A DNA stretch of 39,009 bases from Candidatus Krumholzibacteriota bacterium (GCA_029262065.1 JAJDAC010000047.1:1-39009), one strand, 5' to 3'; shown: positions 26,197 to 36,086, numbered from the stretch's first letter. The notes: a model not told the origin generated them from the letters alone. Translations and numbers: made by a program.

Positions 26197-28077
26197 TTAC
26201 TTCAACAAGACCAGTCTGATGGTCTGGGACTCGTGGCCAGCATCGAGCCGACAGAAATACACGCCGCCCGCGACCGTTCGCCCGGTGTCGTCTTTGCCGT
26301 TCCACGTGCGCTGGTGCGAGCCCTCGCCAATCGCTTCGGCGGCGGCCAGCCCCTTCACGCGTCGTCCCTGCGCGTCGTAGATCGTGAGATCAACGTTGGC
26401 CGCGCCTTGAAGTTCGAAACGAACGGTCGTACGCGGATTGAACGGATTCGGATAGGACTCGAATCCGACGATCGCGGCCTGCAGGTCGGGCAGAACCGCC
26501 GTGGGCACCGTTACCACGTCGAAGTAGTTCACATTGAATTCTCCGCCCAGGGGCACGAACCGCATGACCTGGGTGCCGGCCGCGAGCGTGGCCGTGAAGG
26601 CAACGTCGGTCCAGGTCTGCCAGCCGCCGGTAGCAGGCACCGTTACGCTTCCAGTTTGGTCCACCCCGTTGAAACTGACGCTGAACGTTCCTCCGGTTGC
26701 GAACGAGGCCACGCGCGCCTCGAACCCGTAGGTTCCGGCCGTGGGAACCGTGACCGTGTATTCCATCCACTCACCAACCGCCAGCCAGCCCACGTCGTAG
26801 CCACCGCCGGTGTCGGCGCACACCTCGACATCCACGCCTTCCGCGATTCGGTACTGTCCGCCGTTGTTGCCTGGATCCACATCGTGGTAGGCAACACCCT
26901 CGCCACCGTTGTCGAAGTCTTCGGCCTCGATGCGCGTGGGAAACTCGATGCCACCGGCGGGGAACGCCGCCTGACCGCAGCCCGTACCTACCGTGATATC
27001 GGCGGTAGCGTCGTTCGTACCGCCCAGATCGTCGATGACACGCGCGACAATTTGGTAGCAACCGTCAGTCACCGAACTCCAGAGATAGCTGTAGGGTGCC
27101 GTGGTGTCCTCGCCTAGAAGGACCGAGCCATTGTAGAACTCGACTTTGGCGACGGATCCATCGTTGTCCGAGGCGGTGGCATCGATGGTGACATCACCGG
27201 CCGGAAGCGTGCCGCCCGAGCTGGGAGATGTTATGGCCACCGTGGGTGCTTCGTTGACGATGTCTTCATATACGCGAACGTAGTCCACGAGGAATTCCTG
27301 TGGAAAGCTCGCGGTGACGCAGCCCGGGGATATGCAGCCGGTGTAGTTGCCCCCTACCGCCGAGTTCAGGATGATGTAGAACTCCTGGTCGAAAGGCGCT
27401 TGCGGGTTGCCCGGGGCCGCATTGGTAAACCACTGCGCACTGGTCTTGGTGGAAAAGAGCACGCCGTCCACGTACCAACGCATGACGTCGGGCTCCCACT
27501 CGATGGCGTAGATGTGGAAGTCGTCGGCGAAGTTGGCGCCGCCCAGCGAGTAGGATCCGCCCGAGTACGTATTATCGGGCCATGAACCACCGTAGTGCAG
27601 GGTTCCCGCTACCGATGTGGTGCCGTTCGACGCCTCCATGATGTCGATCTCGCCGCTCGAGGCCCAGCCTCCGTACACATCGTCTTGCGGCAGCATCCAG
27701 AACGCCGGCCACATGCCACCGCCGGTGGGAATCTTGGCCCGCATCTCCACTCGGCCATATAGAAAGGTCTGCTTGCCCCGGGTGGTGATCTTGCCCGAAG
27801 TGAAACTGGATCCGCCGAAGGATTGATCCCGCGCGGTCAGTACGAGGTTGCCGCCGGACACGGTGACATTCTCAGCCCGATAGTATTCGAGCTCGTTGTT
27901 GCCCCACCCACACAGATTCGGACACCCGGTGCCGATGTCGGGAGCCCAATTGTTGGTGTCCAAGGTGGTCCCGTTGAACTCGTCGGACCATACGAGCGAG
28001 TAGGTCGCCATGCCAGGGCTGGACAGACCAAGGACTGCAGCCATCACTATCAGGGAAACTCTGACCATGGTTTTCAT
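26197..28077 (-). CDS. GH16 endo-beta-glucanase with Ig, CBM6-like and sorting domains
   Basis: The 626-residue protein has a signal peptide ending GMAT. The GH16 domain (about 28-272) has LVWSDEFNG, NNELEYY, GRVEMRAKIP and the active-site motif GEIDIMEAS, in which Glu143 (nucleophile), Asp145 and Glu148 (acid/base) are all kept. It probably hydrolyses beta-1,3 or mixed-linkage glucans such as laminarin. A bacterial Ig-like domain (about 274-372: PTVAITSPSSGGTLPAGDVTI) and a CBM6-like sugar-binding domain (about 383-520: RIEAEDFDNGGEGVAYHDVD) follow. The C-terminal domain starts YPNPFNPRTTVRF and ends IRLVLLK. It should be exported and surface-bound. Confidence 0.95.
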   Translation of the reverse strand: MKTMVRVSLIVMAAVLGLSSPGMATYSLVWSDEFNGTTLDTNNWAPDIGTGCPNLCGWGNNELEYYRAENVTVSGGNLVLTARDQSFGGSSFTSGKITTRGKQTFLYGRVEMRAKIPTGGGMWPAFWMLPQDDVYGGWASSGEIDIMEASNGTTSVAGTLHYGGSWPDNTYSGGSYSLGGANFADDFHIYAIEWEPDVMRWYVDGVLFSTKTSAQWFTNAAPGNPQAPFDQEFYIILNSAVGGNYTGCISPGCVTASFPQEFLVDYVRVYEDIVNEAPTVAITSPSSGGTLPAGDVTIDATASDNDGSVAKVEFYNGSVLLGEDTTAPYSYLWSSVTDGCYQIVARVIDDLGGTNDATADITVGTGCGQAAFPAGGIEFPTRIEAEDFDNGGEGVAYHDVDPGNNGGQYRIAEGVDVEVCADTGGGYDVGWLAVGEWMEYTVTVPTAGTYGFEARVASFATGGTFSVSFNGVDQTGSVTVPATGGWQTWTDVAFTATLAAGTQVMRFVPLGGEFNVNYFDVVTVPTAVLPDLQAAIVGFESYPNPFNPRTTVRFELQGAANVDLTIYDAQGRRVKGLAAAEAIGEGSHQRTWNGKDDTGRTVAGGVYFCRLDAGHESQTIRLVLLK

Positions 28078-28190
28078 GCCTCATCTTCTGTTTGGTCTTG
28101 TTCGGTAGTGGACGCGCGGAGCATCGACTGAAACCAGAATACACTATGTTCGGCTCGCAAACAAAGTAGCCGGGCACGGCGCCGCTCGCA

Positions 28191-28814
28191 TCACTCGTCA
28201 GCCGTTTCGTCGCCCTCGATCTCTGCCTTCAGCTGCCGCATTCGTTGCAGCACCCGGTGACGCGCGTTGTAGACCGCTTTCACGTCGATTTCCAACTCAG
28301 TCGCCGCCTGCTCAGGCGTGTGCCCTTTCAGGACCGTGAGTTCGAAGGCCGCGAACGTTCGCCGGGAAGTCTCCGCCTGGGCTCGACGCAGGCTCTCGCG
28401 GAGTAGGAACTCCTCCCAGTGTCGCTGCCATAGGTCCCACGAGCCGGGGTCCGACTCCGACCCGGAGACGCCGAAAGCGTCCATCTTCTGCTGGTGCCGG
28501 TGTCCACGCTCGCGGAAACGCAGCACATGGTTCTGAGCGATACCGAACAACCAACTCGACAGACGGCCGCGTTCGCGATCGTAGCGGCGGTCGCGGTACA
28601 TCTCCACGAAGGCAACCAGGATATCCTGGACCAGGTCCTCGGCATCCGCCGCCCGAATCCCTCGGCTCAGAACGAAACTGCGCACCGGAATCTGGAACCG
28701 CCCCAGGAATCCATCCCAGGCGGCCTGGTTACCGGGTTGTTCCAGGCCGTTCAGGAGTGTCGTGGTGGTTTTCCAGTCCAATATCCCACCAGGGAATGAG
28801 AAATCCGAAGCCAT
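28191..28814 (-). CDS. ECF-type RNA polymerase sigma factor
   Basis: The protein has 207 residues. Sigma region 2 spans about 30-105 (DAEDLVQDILVAFVEMYRDRRYD, then RLSSWLFGIAQNHVLRFRERG), binding core polymerase and the -10 element. Region 4 (about 145-200) carries a helix-turn-helix: TVLKGHTPEQAATELEIDVKAVYNARHRVLQRMRQL, for the -35 element. It is divergent from a kinase that carries an anti-sigma-like zinc motif, with 158 bases between, so phosphorylation or direct binding by that kinase may control it. ECF factors paired with Hanks kinases are known in several phyla. Confidence 0.93.
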   Translation of the reverse strand: MASDFSFPGGILDWKTTTTLLNGLEQPGNQAAWDGFLGRFQIPVRSFVLSRGIRAADAEDLVQDILVAFVEMYRDRRYDRERGRLSSWLFGIAQNHVLRFRERGHRHQQKMDAFGVSGSESDPGSWDLWQRHWEEFLLRESLRRAQAETSRRTFAAFELTVLKGHTPEQAATELEIDVKAVYNARHRVLQRMRQLKAEIEGDETADE

Positions 28815-28972
28815 CGCGGGAACCCACTACGGAGCCCTGACACTCACTTGGAGACGCCCCGGCAAGACCGCAATTGTGGGGGAAGCATACATGAGAACCC
28901 CGATCCCCCGCTCGGTCACCTTGGTGCGGTAGAATCCCGGGGCCACGAGGGTTACGCCGAAAGGCTTGGGTC

Positions 28973-31264
28973 ATGCGGTGTCCGGACCTACAAACACTCG
29001 AAGAGGTTGCCCGGGATCAATCCGACCCGGGCGCCGCCCGCTTGGTGCTTGATCACTGCGCCGATTGCGCGACCTGTCGTCGGAGCCTGTCGGAAGTCAC
29101 CGAAAATCGTGACCTCGAGGGTACCCTTCGGCAAATGATCCAGCGCGACAACCGTCTCCCGCCCCGAGTGGGAGGCTTCGAGGTGTTGGGTGAACTGGGC
29201 CGCGGGGCAATGGGCGTGGTCCTGTTGGCGCGCCAAGAATCTCCGAATCGTCGCGTCGCGCTGAAACTCCTGCCGGCACTTCAGTCTACGCCAGAGCATC
29301 GCCGTCGTTTCGCGGACGAAGTCGAACTCCTGGGCCGCCTGCGGCATCCAGGCATTGCGCACATCTACGAGGCTGGCATCGCAGATGTGGGACTCGAACA
29401 GGTGCCCTACTTCGCCATGGAATACGTGGACGGAATCCGCGTCGATCGGTTCGTGGACGAGGAAAACTGGGGCGAGAAAGACCGTGTCGAACTCGTGGCC
29501 AAGATCGCCGACGCGGTCCATCACGCCCACGCACGCGGGGTTCTGCATCGCGATCTCAAACCGGGCAACATCCTTGTCGACACGACCGAAGGTACGCCGC
29601 GCCCGAAGGTGCTGGACTTCGGCGTCGCGCGAGCGCTGGATCGCTACGAGAGCGACCGGGCCGAAGCGACCCTCGCGGGGCAGTTGGTGGGCACGATACC
29701 GTTCATGAGTCCCGAACAGGTGGGTGGCAACCCGGAAGATCTCGACGCGCGGTCGGACGTCTACGCGTTGGGCGTGATCGCCTACCTGCTGCTTTCGGGC
29801 GAGTATCCGCTGGATCTGGCGGCGTGCGACACGTTCGAGTCAGCCCGTCGTATCCGCGAGACCCACCCCGCGCCCTTGCGCGGTAACGGGTTCCGGGTGC
29901 GATCCGACGTCGCAACCGTGATCCACACCGCTTTGCGCAAGATACCCGCGGAACGCTACCAGTCGGCTTCCGAGTTCGCCGCCGACCTACGCCGGGCGAT
30001 TCGGGACGAGCCCATCGCAGCGCGTCCTCTGCGCGCGACCTACCAGCTCTCGAAGCTCATCCAACGTTACCGCCTGGCCTTCGCGGCGGGACTGGTCGCG
30101 GTACTTGTGGTGGCAAGTCTCGCGGTGATCATGTCCGTTTTCTATCACCGCTCGCGAGAATCCGAGCGGCTGGCGAAAGTCGAAACGCAGAGTGCCGAGA
30201 GCGTGGCCGACTTCCTGTACAACATCTTTGGCGAGGCAGTGCCGCGCACACGGAGTGCCGACGACGTCACCGCTCGTGAGTTGATCGAGGCGGGGATCGA
30301 GAGAGTCGAGTCATTGGAAGCATCGCCGGAGGTTCAAGGCCGATTGCTCTTCGCGCTTGGCTCGCTTTGTCGGCAGATGATTCTATTCGACCAGGGTGAT
30401 CGCCTCCTGGAGCGTTCGGTCGCGCTGCGCCGGCAGGCATATGGACCAGCGCACGTATTGGTGGCGCAGTCGATCGATGGCCTGGGCCGCATCGCCCTCG
30501 ACCGTGGCGACGCCGCCGCGGCCGAAGCTCGCTTTCGCGAAGCGCTCGGCGTCTATCGCGCGGCCGATGCGCCGGATGAACTTGTCAGTTCATCCATGAA
30601 CTACCTGGGCATGTCCTTGAAGGCGCAGGCTCGCTACGACGATGCAGTCGAAGTGCTGCGCGAGGCGCTGGACCTTGCCCACAAGGCACATGGATCCGAC
30701 AACGACGAAGTGGCGACAGTGGCCAACAACCTGGCCGTGGTCTACACGCAGCTGGAAAAGTTCGACCTGGCGCTCTCCATGTTCGAGCAGACCCACCGCG
30801 TGCTCGCGCGAACGCTGGGCGAGAATCACGTCCGAGTGGGATCCAGCCACGCGAATCTCGGAGCGGTGCTGCTGAAGCTGGGGCAAGCCGGGGATGCTGA
30901 GCCCCACTTCCGCCGTGCGCTGCAGATCCAGAGTACCGTGCTGGGAGAGAACCACCCCGGCGTAGCCGGTCAGTGGCACCGACTAGGAGTGTGTCTCGAT
31001 CAACTGGATCGGCTAGACGAGGCCGAGGCGGCCCTACGCTCAGCAATTGTGATTCGGGAGGCGACCATCCCTGATCACTGGTTCACGTTCGAGTCCGCGA
31101 GTTTCCTGGGTGTCATTCTGGCAAGGATGGGCCGGAACGAAGAAGCAGAAGAGTACCTACGTCGCGGGGCAAACGGAATCGTGGAACGCCGGGGAGCGGA
31201 CGACCCGTTCGCCCTGCGAGCGCTCAGACGGTTGGAAGATCTTGTGCGTGACGAGACAAACTGA
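28973..31264 (+). CDS. Hanks-type Ser/Thr kinase with anti-sigma-like zinc motif and C-terminal TPRs
   Basis: The 763-residue protein has an N-terminal segment MRCPDLQ...LDHCADCATC whose His28-x3-Cys32-x2-Cys35 spacing matches zinc-binding anti-sigma domains (Cys3 could be the fourth ligand). The kinase domain spans about 69-346: glycine loop GELGRGAMG, Lys98 in VALKLL, HRDLKPGN (Asp194), DFGVAR, SPEQ, all intact, so it should be active. A membrane helix lies at about 369-389 (FAAGLVAVLVVASLAVIMSVF). The outer or periplasmic part (about 425-763) is TPR, of the kinesin-light-chain type. It thus combines sensor, kinase and sigma-binding parts. It is divergent from the ECF gene at 28191-28814. 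Confidence 0.93.
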   Translation: MRCPDLQTLEEVARDQSDPGAARLVLDHCADCATCRRSLSEVTENRDLEGTLRQMIQRDNRLPPRVGGFEVLGELGRGAMGVVLLARQESPNRRVALKLLPALQSTPEHRRRFADEVELLGRLRHPGIAHIYEAGIADVGLEQVPYFAMEYVDGIRVDRFVDEENWGEKDRVELVAKIADAVHHAHARGVLHRDLKPGNILVDTTEGTPRPKVLDFGVARALDRYESDRAEATLAGQLVGTIPFMSPEQVGGNPEDLDARSDVYALGVIAYLLLSGEYPLDLAACDTFESARRIRETHPAPLRGNGFRVRSDVATVIHTALRKIPAERYQSASEFAADLRRAIRDEPIAARPLRATYQLSKLIQRYRLAFAAGLVAVLVVASLAVIMSVFYHRSRESERLAKVETQSAESVADFLYNIFGEAVPRTRSADDVTARELIEAGIERVESLEASPEVQGRLLFALGSLCRQMILFDQGDRLLERSVALRRQAYGPAHVLVAQSIDGLGRIALDRGDAAAAEARFREALGVYRAADAPDELVSSSMNYLGMSLKAQARYDDAVEVLREALDLAHKAHGSDNDEVATVANNLAVVYTQLEKFDLALSMFEQTHRVLARTLGENHVRVGSSHANLGAVLLKLGQAGDAEPHFRRALQIQSTVLGENHPGVAGQWHRLGVCLDQLDRLDEAEAALRSAIVIREATIPDHWFTFESASFLGVILARMGRNEEAEEYLRRGANGIVERRGADDPFALRALRRLEDLVRDETN

Positions 31265-31283
31265 GCCTTCGACGGGTTTCAAG

Positions 31284-32465
31284 TCAGGGCGTCACGTGCG
31301 TTGCCAAGAACGACTCGATGCCTTTCCAGACGTCTTCGCAATTGGGATTGTGCTCGGAGTGCAAGGTCGAGGATCCGTGGCGCCCGCCCTGCTGGCGATG
31401 GAGAACTTTGTCTTGGGACGCCAACTGCTCGAAGGTGGCCGCGCGTTCCTCGGTGAACTCGCTCTCGGGCCAGGTCATGAACACGGGCACGTGCACTTGT
31501 TCGGCCCAGCTCGGCTCACCGTTGGAACCACGCTGCACATAGCCGCGGCCCGGTGACATGGCAATGGCCGCGGCCACTTCCGCCGGGCGATCGGCGATCA
31601 CCGAAAACAGGCGCCCCGCGGTGTAGCTGCTACCCCACAGCACGATCTTGCCGCCGAAGCCCCGCGCGCGGACTTGCGCGATCACGCCCTCGATATCCAG
31701 TTTGGCCTGCGCGCCTCCGCCCCGGTCGTTATCCTTGGCCTGCCAGGCTGCTTCGGTCTCGTTGTCACGGCCGTACTTGCGAGCTCCGCCGCGCAGATCG
31801 AGTGCCAGGCATTGGTATCCCCACTGCGCCAGGCGCGGGGCAATGGGAACGTACTCAGCGTGGTTGGAGCCAGACTGGTGACACAAGATGATCAACGAAG
31901 CGCGGTTGTCGTACAGCTCGATCGCGTCGCCCTGCTTTGAACGCGCACGGTAGGCAACTCCCGTAACCGGCTCGCCGTCGGTTGCGACGAACGATATGGG
32001 CTCGGCCCACTCGTGCTGTGTATACACAGGTGCCTGGTAGAGGGTTGCAAACCGCGGGTCCTTGCGAAGGTTATCCAGATCGGAATCGGTCTCGATGTCA
32101 CCGCCATCAAAACCCGCGGCCATGGATCGCTTCAGACAGTCGAGGCCTTCGTCGATCTGATTCGCCAGAGAATACGCACACGCCGCGTTGTACCAGGAAA
32201 ATTCAACCGCGAAACCGTTCTCGGCCGCGGCGCGAAACGCCTGCGCGGATTCTTCATTCGCCCCGGTTTGGAGAAGGGCGATACCCATCGGATACCAGAC
32301 GGATCCGTCCTCGGGATTCTCGGCCAGAATCTCACGGCCGCGCTCGATGGCTTTGGCGAAGTTTTCTTGGCGAACCAGCTCACCGATCTCGTCGGCCGGA
32401 GATTGAGCCAGAGCCACGGGGACGGCAAACAGGAAAAGCAGAATCGTCAGGCGCAGAATCAACAT
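31284..32465 (-). CDS. Exported TPR-alpha/beta hydrolase fusion
   Basis: This protein has about 393 residues. I start at the ATG at 32465 because AGGAG lies five bases before it; an earlier in-frame start at 32486 is poorer. The signal peptide is MLILRLTILLFLFAVPVALA. TPR-like helices cover about 25-135 (NFAKAIERGREILAENPEDG, ESAQAFRAAAENGFAVEFSWYNAACAY). The hydrolase part (about 150-393) has LIILCHQSGSNHAEY (oxyanion region), GYQCLALDLRGG, the nucleophile elbow LWGSSYTAG and a possible catalytic His in GGRHGSS. It resembles dienelactone-hydrolase-like esterases. The substrate is unknown. It converges with the kinase gene. Confidence 0.8.
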   Translation of the reverse strand: MLILRLTILLFLFAVPVALAQSPADEIGELVRQENFAKAIERGREILAENPEDGSVWYPMGIALLQTGANEESAQAFRAAAENGFAVEFSWYNAACAYSLANQIDEGLDCLKRSMAAGFDGGDIETDSDLDNLRKDPRFATLYQAPVYTQHEWAEPISFVATDGEPVTGVAYRARSKQGDAIELYDNRASLIILCHQSGSNHAEYVPIAPRLAQWGYQCLALDLRGGARKYGRDNETEAAWQAKDNDRGGGAQAKLDIEGVIAQVRARGFGGKIVLWGSSYTAGRLFSVIADRPAEVAAAIAMSPGRGYVQRGSNGEPSWAEQVHVPVFMTWPESEFTEERAATFEQLASQDKVLHRQQGGRHGSSTLHSEHNPNCEDVWKGIESFLATHVTP

Positions 32466-32536
32466 GATCTCTCCTCTTGAGGACACGGCGGGTGGGCAGT
32501 CAGGGTGCTCGGTCAGGATGCTTGGTCATGGCGTCA

Positions 32537-33685
32537 TCATTTCAGCAACACGACGCTCCCTCGTCCAACCTCGCCCACGGAATCCACTACCAACACGCGA
32601 TAGACTCCGCTGGCCAGGCTCTGCCCGTCGTCGCCCGTTCCATCCCACACGATCTCGTGGAGGCCCGGCGCTCGGTCGCCAAGGTCCATCCTGCGCACGG
32701 TGCGTCCTGCGGTGTCGGCGACCATGAGCCGAACCATCCCGGGTTGACCCAGCTCGAAACGCAACCGCGTGGAAGGATTGAATGGGTTTGGGTAGTTCGC
32801 CAGCACCCGCGTGTGCGCCACCACGGGAGTCGGATCAGTTCCAGTAACGTCTCCTGGTAACGCCGGGGCACCCGCCTCTATCCACGCGTAGTACCACACG
32901 CTGGCCAGGTCGATGCAAGCCTGCTGAATCCACACGGTGGTTTCATCGCCAATCTCCAGCCACAAACGGTCGTAGTATGCGTTGCTGTTGGTGTTGCCGG
33001 CCGCCGCCTCGGCGATCAGATCCGCGTCGAGGATCTGCTGCACACCCGGGTACAACCCGTCGATCCAGGTGAACACCTGGCCGAGGGGATCCTGGATCTG
33101 GTAGACGCTGCCCACCGCGGGCTCGAGATCATTCAGGTGCCGGCTGGTCATCTCGCTTTCATGACGGGAGTGAATGCCGTTCTGGCCCGTCAGCTGTCCA
33201 TTGAAGTTCAGCGTGAGATGCATCGGATTGTGGGTGTCGGCGATGTAGTGCCCGATGTCGGCGGCCGATGCCACCGCGTTGGTCCAATCTTCGTTCTGAA
33301 AATGGGTAATCAGGTCCTGGACCGCGGCGTCGATCGCCCACGGCACGGTGCCGTTGCCATCCACCCGCGACTGACCGTACTGGGCCACCATGTCGTCATA
33401 GGCCTGCGGCAACGTGCCGGTGAAGAACTCAGGGTAGTCGTCGATGTCTATGTAGTGTTTGATCGACTCACCCGGGACGCAGCACTTGCGCTCGTCGGCC
33501 GCGGTGGCCAGGGATTCCAGGTCGTCAACCCACTGGGCGAAGCCCTGGAACGACGGCGGCAGATGGCCAGTGGCCGCGCGGTTCACCATGCGATGAACGG
33601 CGAAGCCGTAGGCTTGGACGGTGGCCGGAATGCAAAGAGCAACGGCGCAGAGGATTGCCGGGATCCGGCGGGAGGCAATGGACAT
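32537..33685 (-). CDS. Zinc phospholipase C / S1-P1 nuclease-like enzyme with sorting domain
   Basis: The 382-residue protein has a signal peptide ending ATVQA; the mature chain would begin YGFAVH. Zinc ligands follow the order of this superfamily: His31, His41, Asp64, His77, then HxxxD with His146 and Asp150 plus His156 (HYIADTHNPMH), then HSRHE with His172 and Glu176. The HxxxE ending is that of bacterial phospholipase C (P1 nuclease has HxxxD), and the mature N-terminus is Tyr in place of the usual Trp. It should be a three-zinc phosphodiesterase or phospholipase. The C-terminal domain starts YPNPFNPSTRLRF and ends GSVVLLK, so the enzyme is predicted to be surface-exposed. Confidence 0.85.
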   Translation of the reverse strand: MSIASRRIPAILCAVALCIPATVQAYGFAVHRMVNRAATGHLPPSFQGFAQWVDDLESLATAADERKCCVPGESIKHYIDIDDYPEFFTGTLPQAYDDMVAQYGQSRVDGNGTVPWAIDAAVQDLITHFQNEDWTNAVASAADIGHYIADTHNPMHLTLNFNGQLTGQNGIHSRHESEMTSRHLNDLEPAVGSVYQIQDPLGQVFTWIDGLYPGVQQILDADLIAEAAAGNTNSNAYYDRLWLEIGDETTVWIQQACIDLASVWYYAWIEAGAPALPGDVTGTDPTPVVAHTRVLANYPNPFNPSTRLRFELGQPGMVRLMVADTAGRTVRRMDLGDRAPGLHEIVWDGTGDDGQSLASGVYRVLVVDSVGEVGRGSVVLLK

Positions 33686-33755
33686 CGACGCGTACCTTCG
33701 GGAACGGGACTACACAGCCTGCTTCAGACTACCATATGTATCCGTACTGGCGGCT

Positions 33756-36086
33756 TCACCGATTTTCCGCGGGCTCGTTTATTCCGCGCAGCTCGTCGGC
33801 CTGGGCACGGATGTTCTTGGCCGTGGCATCGTGTCCCAATTCCGACAACGCATCGGCGTATTCATCCAGGATGACCAGCATTTCCGGATGGTCCTTTCCG
33901 AGCGCTTCCTGTCTTAGAGTCTTCGCTCGATCGAACAATTCGAGCGACCGCTCCGGCTCATCGAGCCGAAGGAGAACGTGGGCCAGTCCGTTCAACGGAT
34001 ACGTCAGGTCCAGATGGTCTGGCCCCAGCGTGCGCTCTCGAAACGAGAGTGCCTCCGTGTACTTCCCGCGTGCCGCTTCCCACTCGCCCATCTCGGCCAG
34101 AAGTTCCGCCAGGTTGGTCAAACCGTAGCCCACCAGGGGGTGATCGGGATCGAGCGTCTCGCTCCAGACATCGAGGGCACGTTCGTACGATGCGCGCGCG
34201 TTTGCATGCTCACCCACCCACGTCTCGACGTTGCCCAGGTTCACAAGCGCGCTGCCGACATCGGCGTGCCGCGGCCCATTCACGGCTTCCTGGATGGCTA
34301 GAGCACGTTCGTACATCCGGCGGGCATCCTCGGATCGACCAACCTCAAAATAGATGTTGCCTAGATTGGTCGATGAGTCCGCCACCAAAGCACTCTCGGG
34401 TTGAACACGCTCACGGATCGCCAACGCCCGTTCGGTGAGAGGGATGGCCGCGTCGTGATCACCCAGGCGACGCACGGCGATCGCCAGATTGTTCAGACTC
34501 TGGGCTACATTCAGATCGTTCGGGCCCAACTGCTCCTCGCGGATCTCGAGCGCGCGCGCGAAGAGCGGCTTCGCATCGGCCAGGCGACCGGTCTGGGCCA
34601 GGAATACCGCGACCTTGTTCACACTGTCGGCAACTTCGACCGCTTCGGGACCAAGCTCCTCCTCGCGTACGGATAGTGCGTCTCGGAGCAGGGACTCGGC
34701 CGCGTCATATTCCCCCAGATTCGTGTACACCTCGCCGATGGTCCCCATGAGGCTGGCTCGAACCAACGGTGTGTCTGTGAGGTCTTCACGGATGCGATCG
34801 GCCCCCGCATCCAAAAGTTCCCTGGCGGTTACGTCGCGCGACTCTGCATCGCTGGGATTCGAAAACTGGAACATCTCGGTCAGAAACGTGGCGATTCGTT
34901 GGGAGGTTTCCGCTTCTTGCCGGGCGTTTGTTTCGGCGGCCAGCGCGCGCTTCTCGGCCGCGATCGCGCGTTGCAAACCGATCGCAAGGCCGGCGATTCC
35001 CACCACCAGCGCAAACCCCAACAACGCCACCGCCGCCACCGCTGCACGGTGTCGACGCACGAACTTTCTGGCTCGATACACGGTCCCGGGCGAACCGGCT
35101 TCGACCGGCTGATCGTTCAGGTGTCGTCGAATGTCATCGGCCAGCTCGGCCGGTGAACCGTACCGACGGGTGCGGTCCTTCTCCAGTGCCTTCATCGTGA
35201 TCCAGTCGAGGTCCCCCGCCAGCTCGCGTTTGAGCGCACCTGGCTCAGTTTGTCTTTTCCTGGCCATTTGTTTCGACTCGTCGTTCAGAGTCGACAACCG
35301 CGTCGATGGCTTGAGGGGCTCTTCCTCACGAAGTTTGCGCACCATGGCTTCGTAGCCGAGCTTCACGAGATCATGGCGGTCAAAGGGAGTCGTGCCGACA
35401 AGCAACTCGTAGAGCAGAACGCCGAGCGAGTAGACATCCGTTCTTGTATCGACGTCTTGGCCGGTCATCTCTGCTTGTTCCGGGCTCATGTACGCCGGCG
35501 TGCCGATCATCGTGCCCAGCTGCGTGTGCATGGTCCGGTCGGTGAGTCTCTGGCCCGTGGCTTTCGCCACGCCGAAGTCGATGATCTTCGGGTGCGGCTC
35601 GTTATCTTGAATTGTAACCAGTACGTTGCTGGGCTTGAGATCCCGATGAATCACGGCCTTCTGGTGTGCGTGCTGTACGCCTTCGCACACTTGCGTGAAC
35701 AGGAGGAGACGCTGGTGGCTGCTGAGCATGTGGCGATCGCAATGCTCGGTAATAGGAACACCCCGCACGTATTCCATGACGAAATAGGGACGCCCTTCGG
35801 GCGTGGCGGCAGCATCGTAGATCTTGGCAATCGCCGGGTGATCCATCATGGCCAGCGCCTGACGTTCGGCCTCGAAACGCGCCACCACTTGCGCGGTGTC
35901 CATCCCCGGTTTGATGAGCTTGAGGGCAACTTGCCGCTGTATGGGCTCTTGCTGTTCGGCCAGCCACACTTCGCCCATGCCGCCTTCGCCAATTTTCTCG
36001 CGAAGTACATACGCACCGATGCGACGGGATTCAGCGTGGCCTTCGGGAAGGCGACGCGTCGCTTCCGAGTCCTCTGGTCTTTGCAT
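33756..36086 (-). CDS. Hanks-type Ser/Thr kinase with C-terminal TPR array
   Basis: The 776-residue protein has a kinase domain (about 26-325): [11 protein letters not shown] loop, Lys56 in [14 protein letters not shown] (Asp149), [16 protein letters not shown], with all key residues intact. A transmembrane helix is at about 349-371 ([22 protein letters not shown]), then a coiled region ([18 protein letters not shown]), then kinesin-light-chain type TPRs (about 430-765). Both kinases in the window share a DVTAREL segment at the start of the TPR part, so they are relatives. The likely role is sensing by the TPR part and phosphorylation of cytoplasmic targets. It has no sigma factor next to it; a candidate TATAAT promoter lies upstream at 36138. 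Confidence 0.95.
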   Translation of the reverse strand: MQRPEDSEATRRLPEGHAESRRIGAYVLREKIGEGGMGEVWLAEQQEPIQRQVALKLIKPGMDTAQVVARFEAERQALAMMDHPAIAKIYDAAATPEGRPYFVMEYVRGVPITEHCDRHMLSSHQRLLLFTQVCEGVQHAHQKAVIHRDLKPSNVLVTIQDNEPHPKIIDFGVAKATGQRLTDRTMHTQLGTMIGTPAYMSPEQAEMTGQDVDTRTDVYSLGVLLYELLVGTTPFDRHDLVKLGYEAMVRKLREEEPLKPSTRLSTLNDESKQMARKRQTEPGALKRELAGDLDWITMKALEKDRTRRYGSPAELADDIRRHLNDQPVEAGSPGTVYRARKFVRRHRAAVAAVALLGFALVVGIAGLAIGLQRAIAAEKRALAAETNARQEAETSQRIATFLTEMFQFSNPSDAESRDVTARELLDAGADRIREDLTDTPLVRASLMGTIGEVYTNLGEYDAAESLLRDALSVREEELGPEAVEVADSVNKVAVFLAQTGRLADAKPLFARALEIREEQLGPNDLNVAQSLNNLAIAVRRLGDHDAAIPLTERALAIRERVQPESALVADSSTNLGNIYFEVGRSEDARRMYERALAIQEAVNGPRHADVGSALVNLGNVETWVGEHANARASYERALDVWSETLDPDHPLVGYGLTNLAELLAEMGEWEAARGKYTEALSFRERTLGPDHLDLTYPLNGLAHVLLRLDEPERSLELFDRAKTLRQEALGKDHPEMLVILDEYADALSELGHDATAKNIRAQADELRGINEPAENR

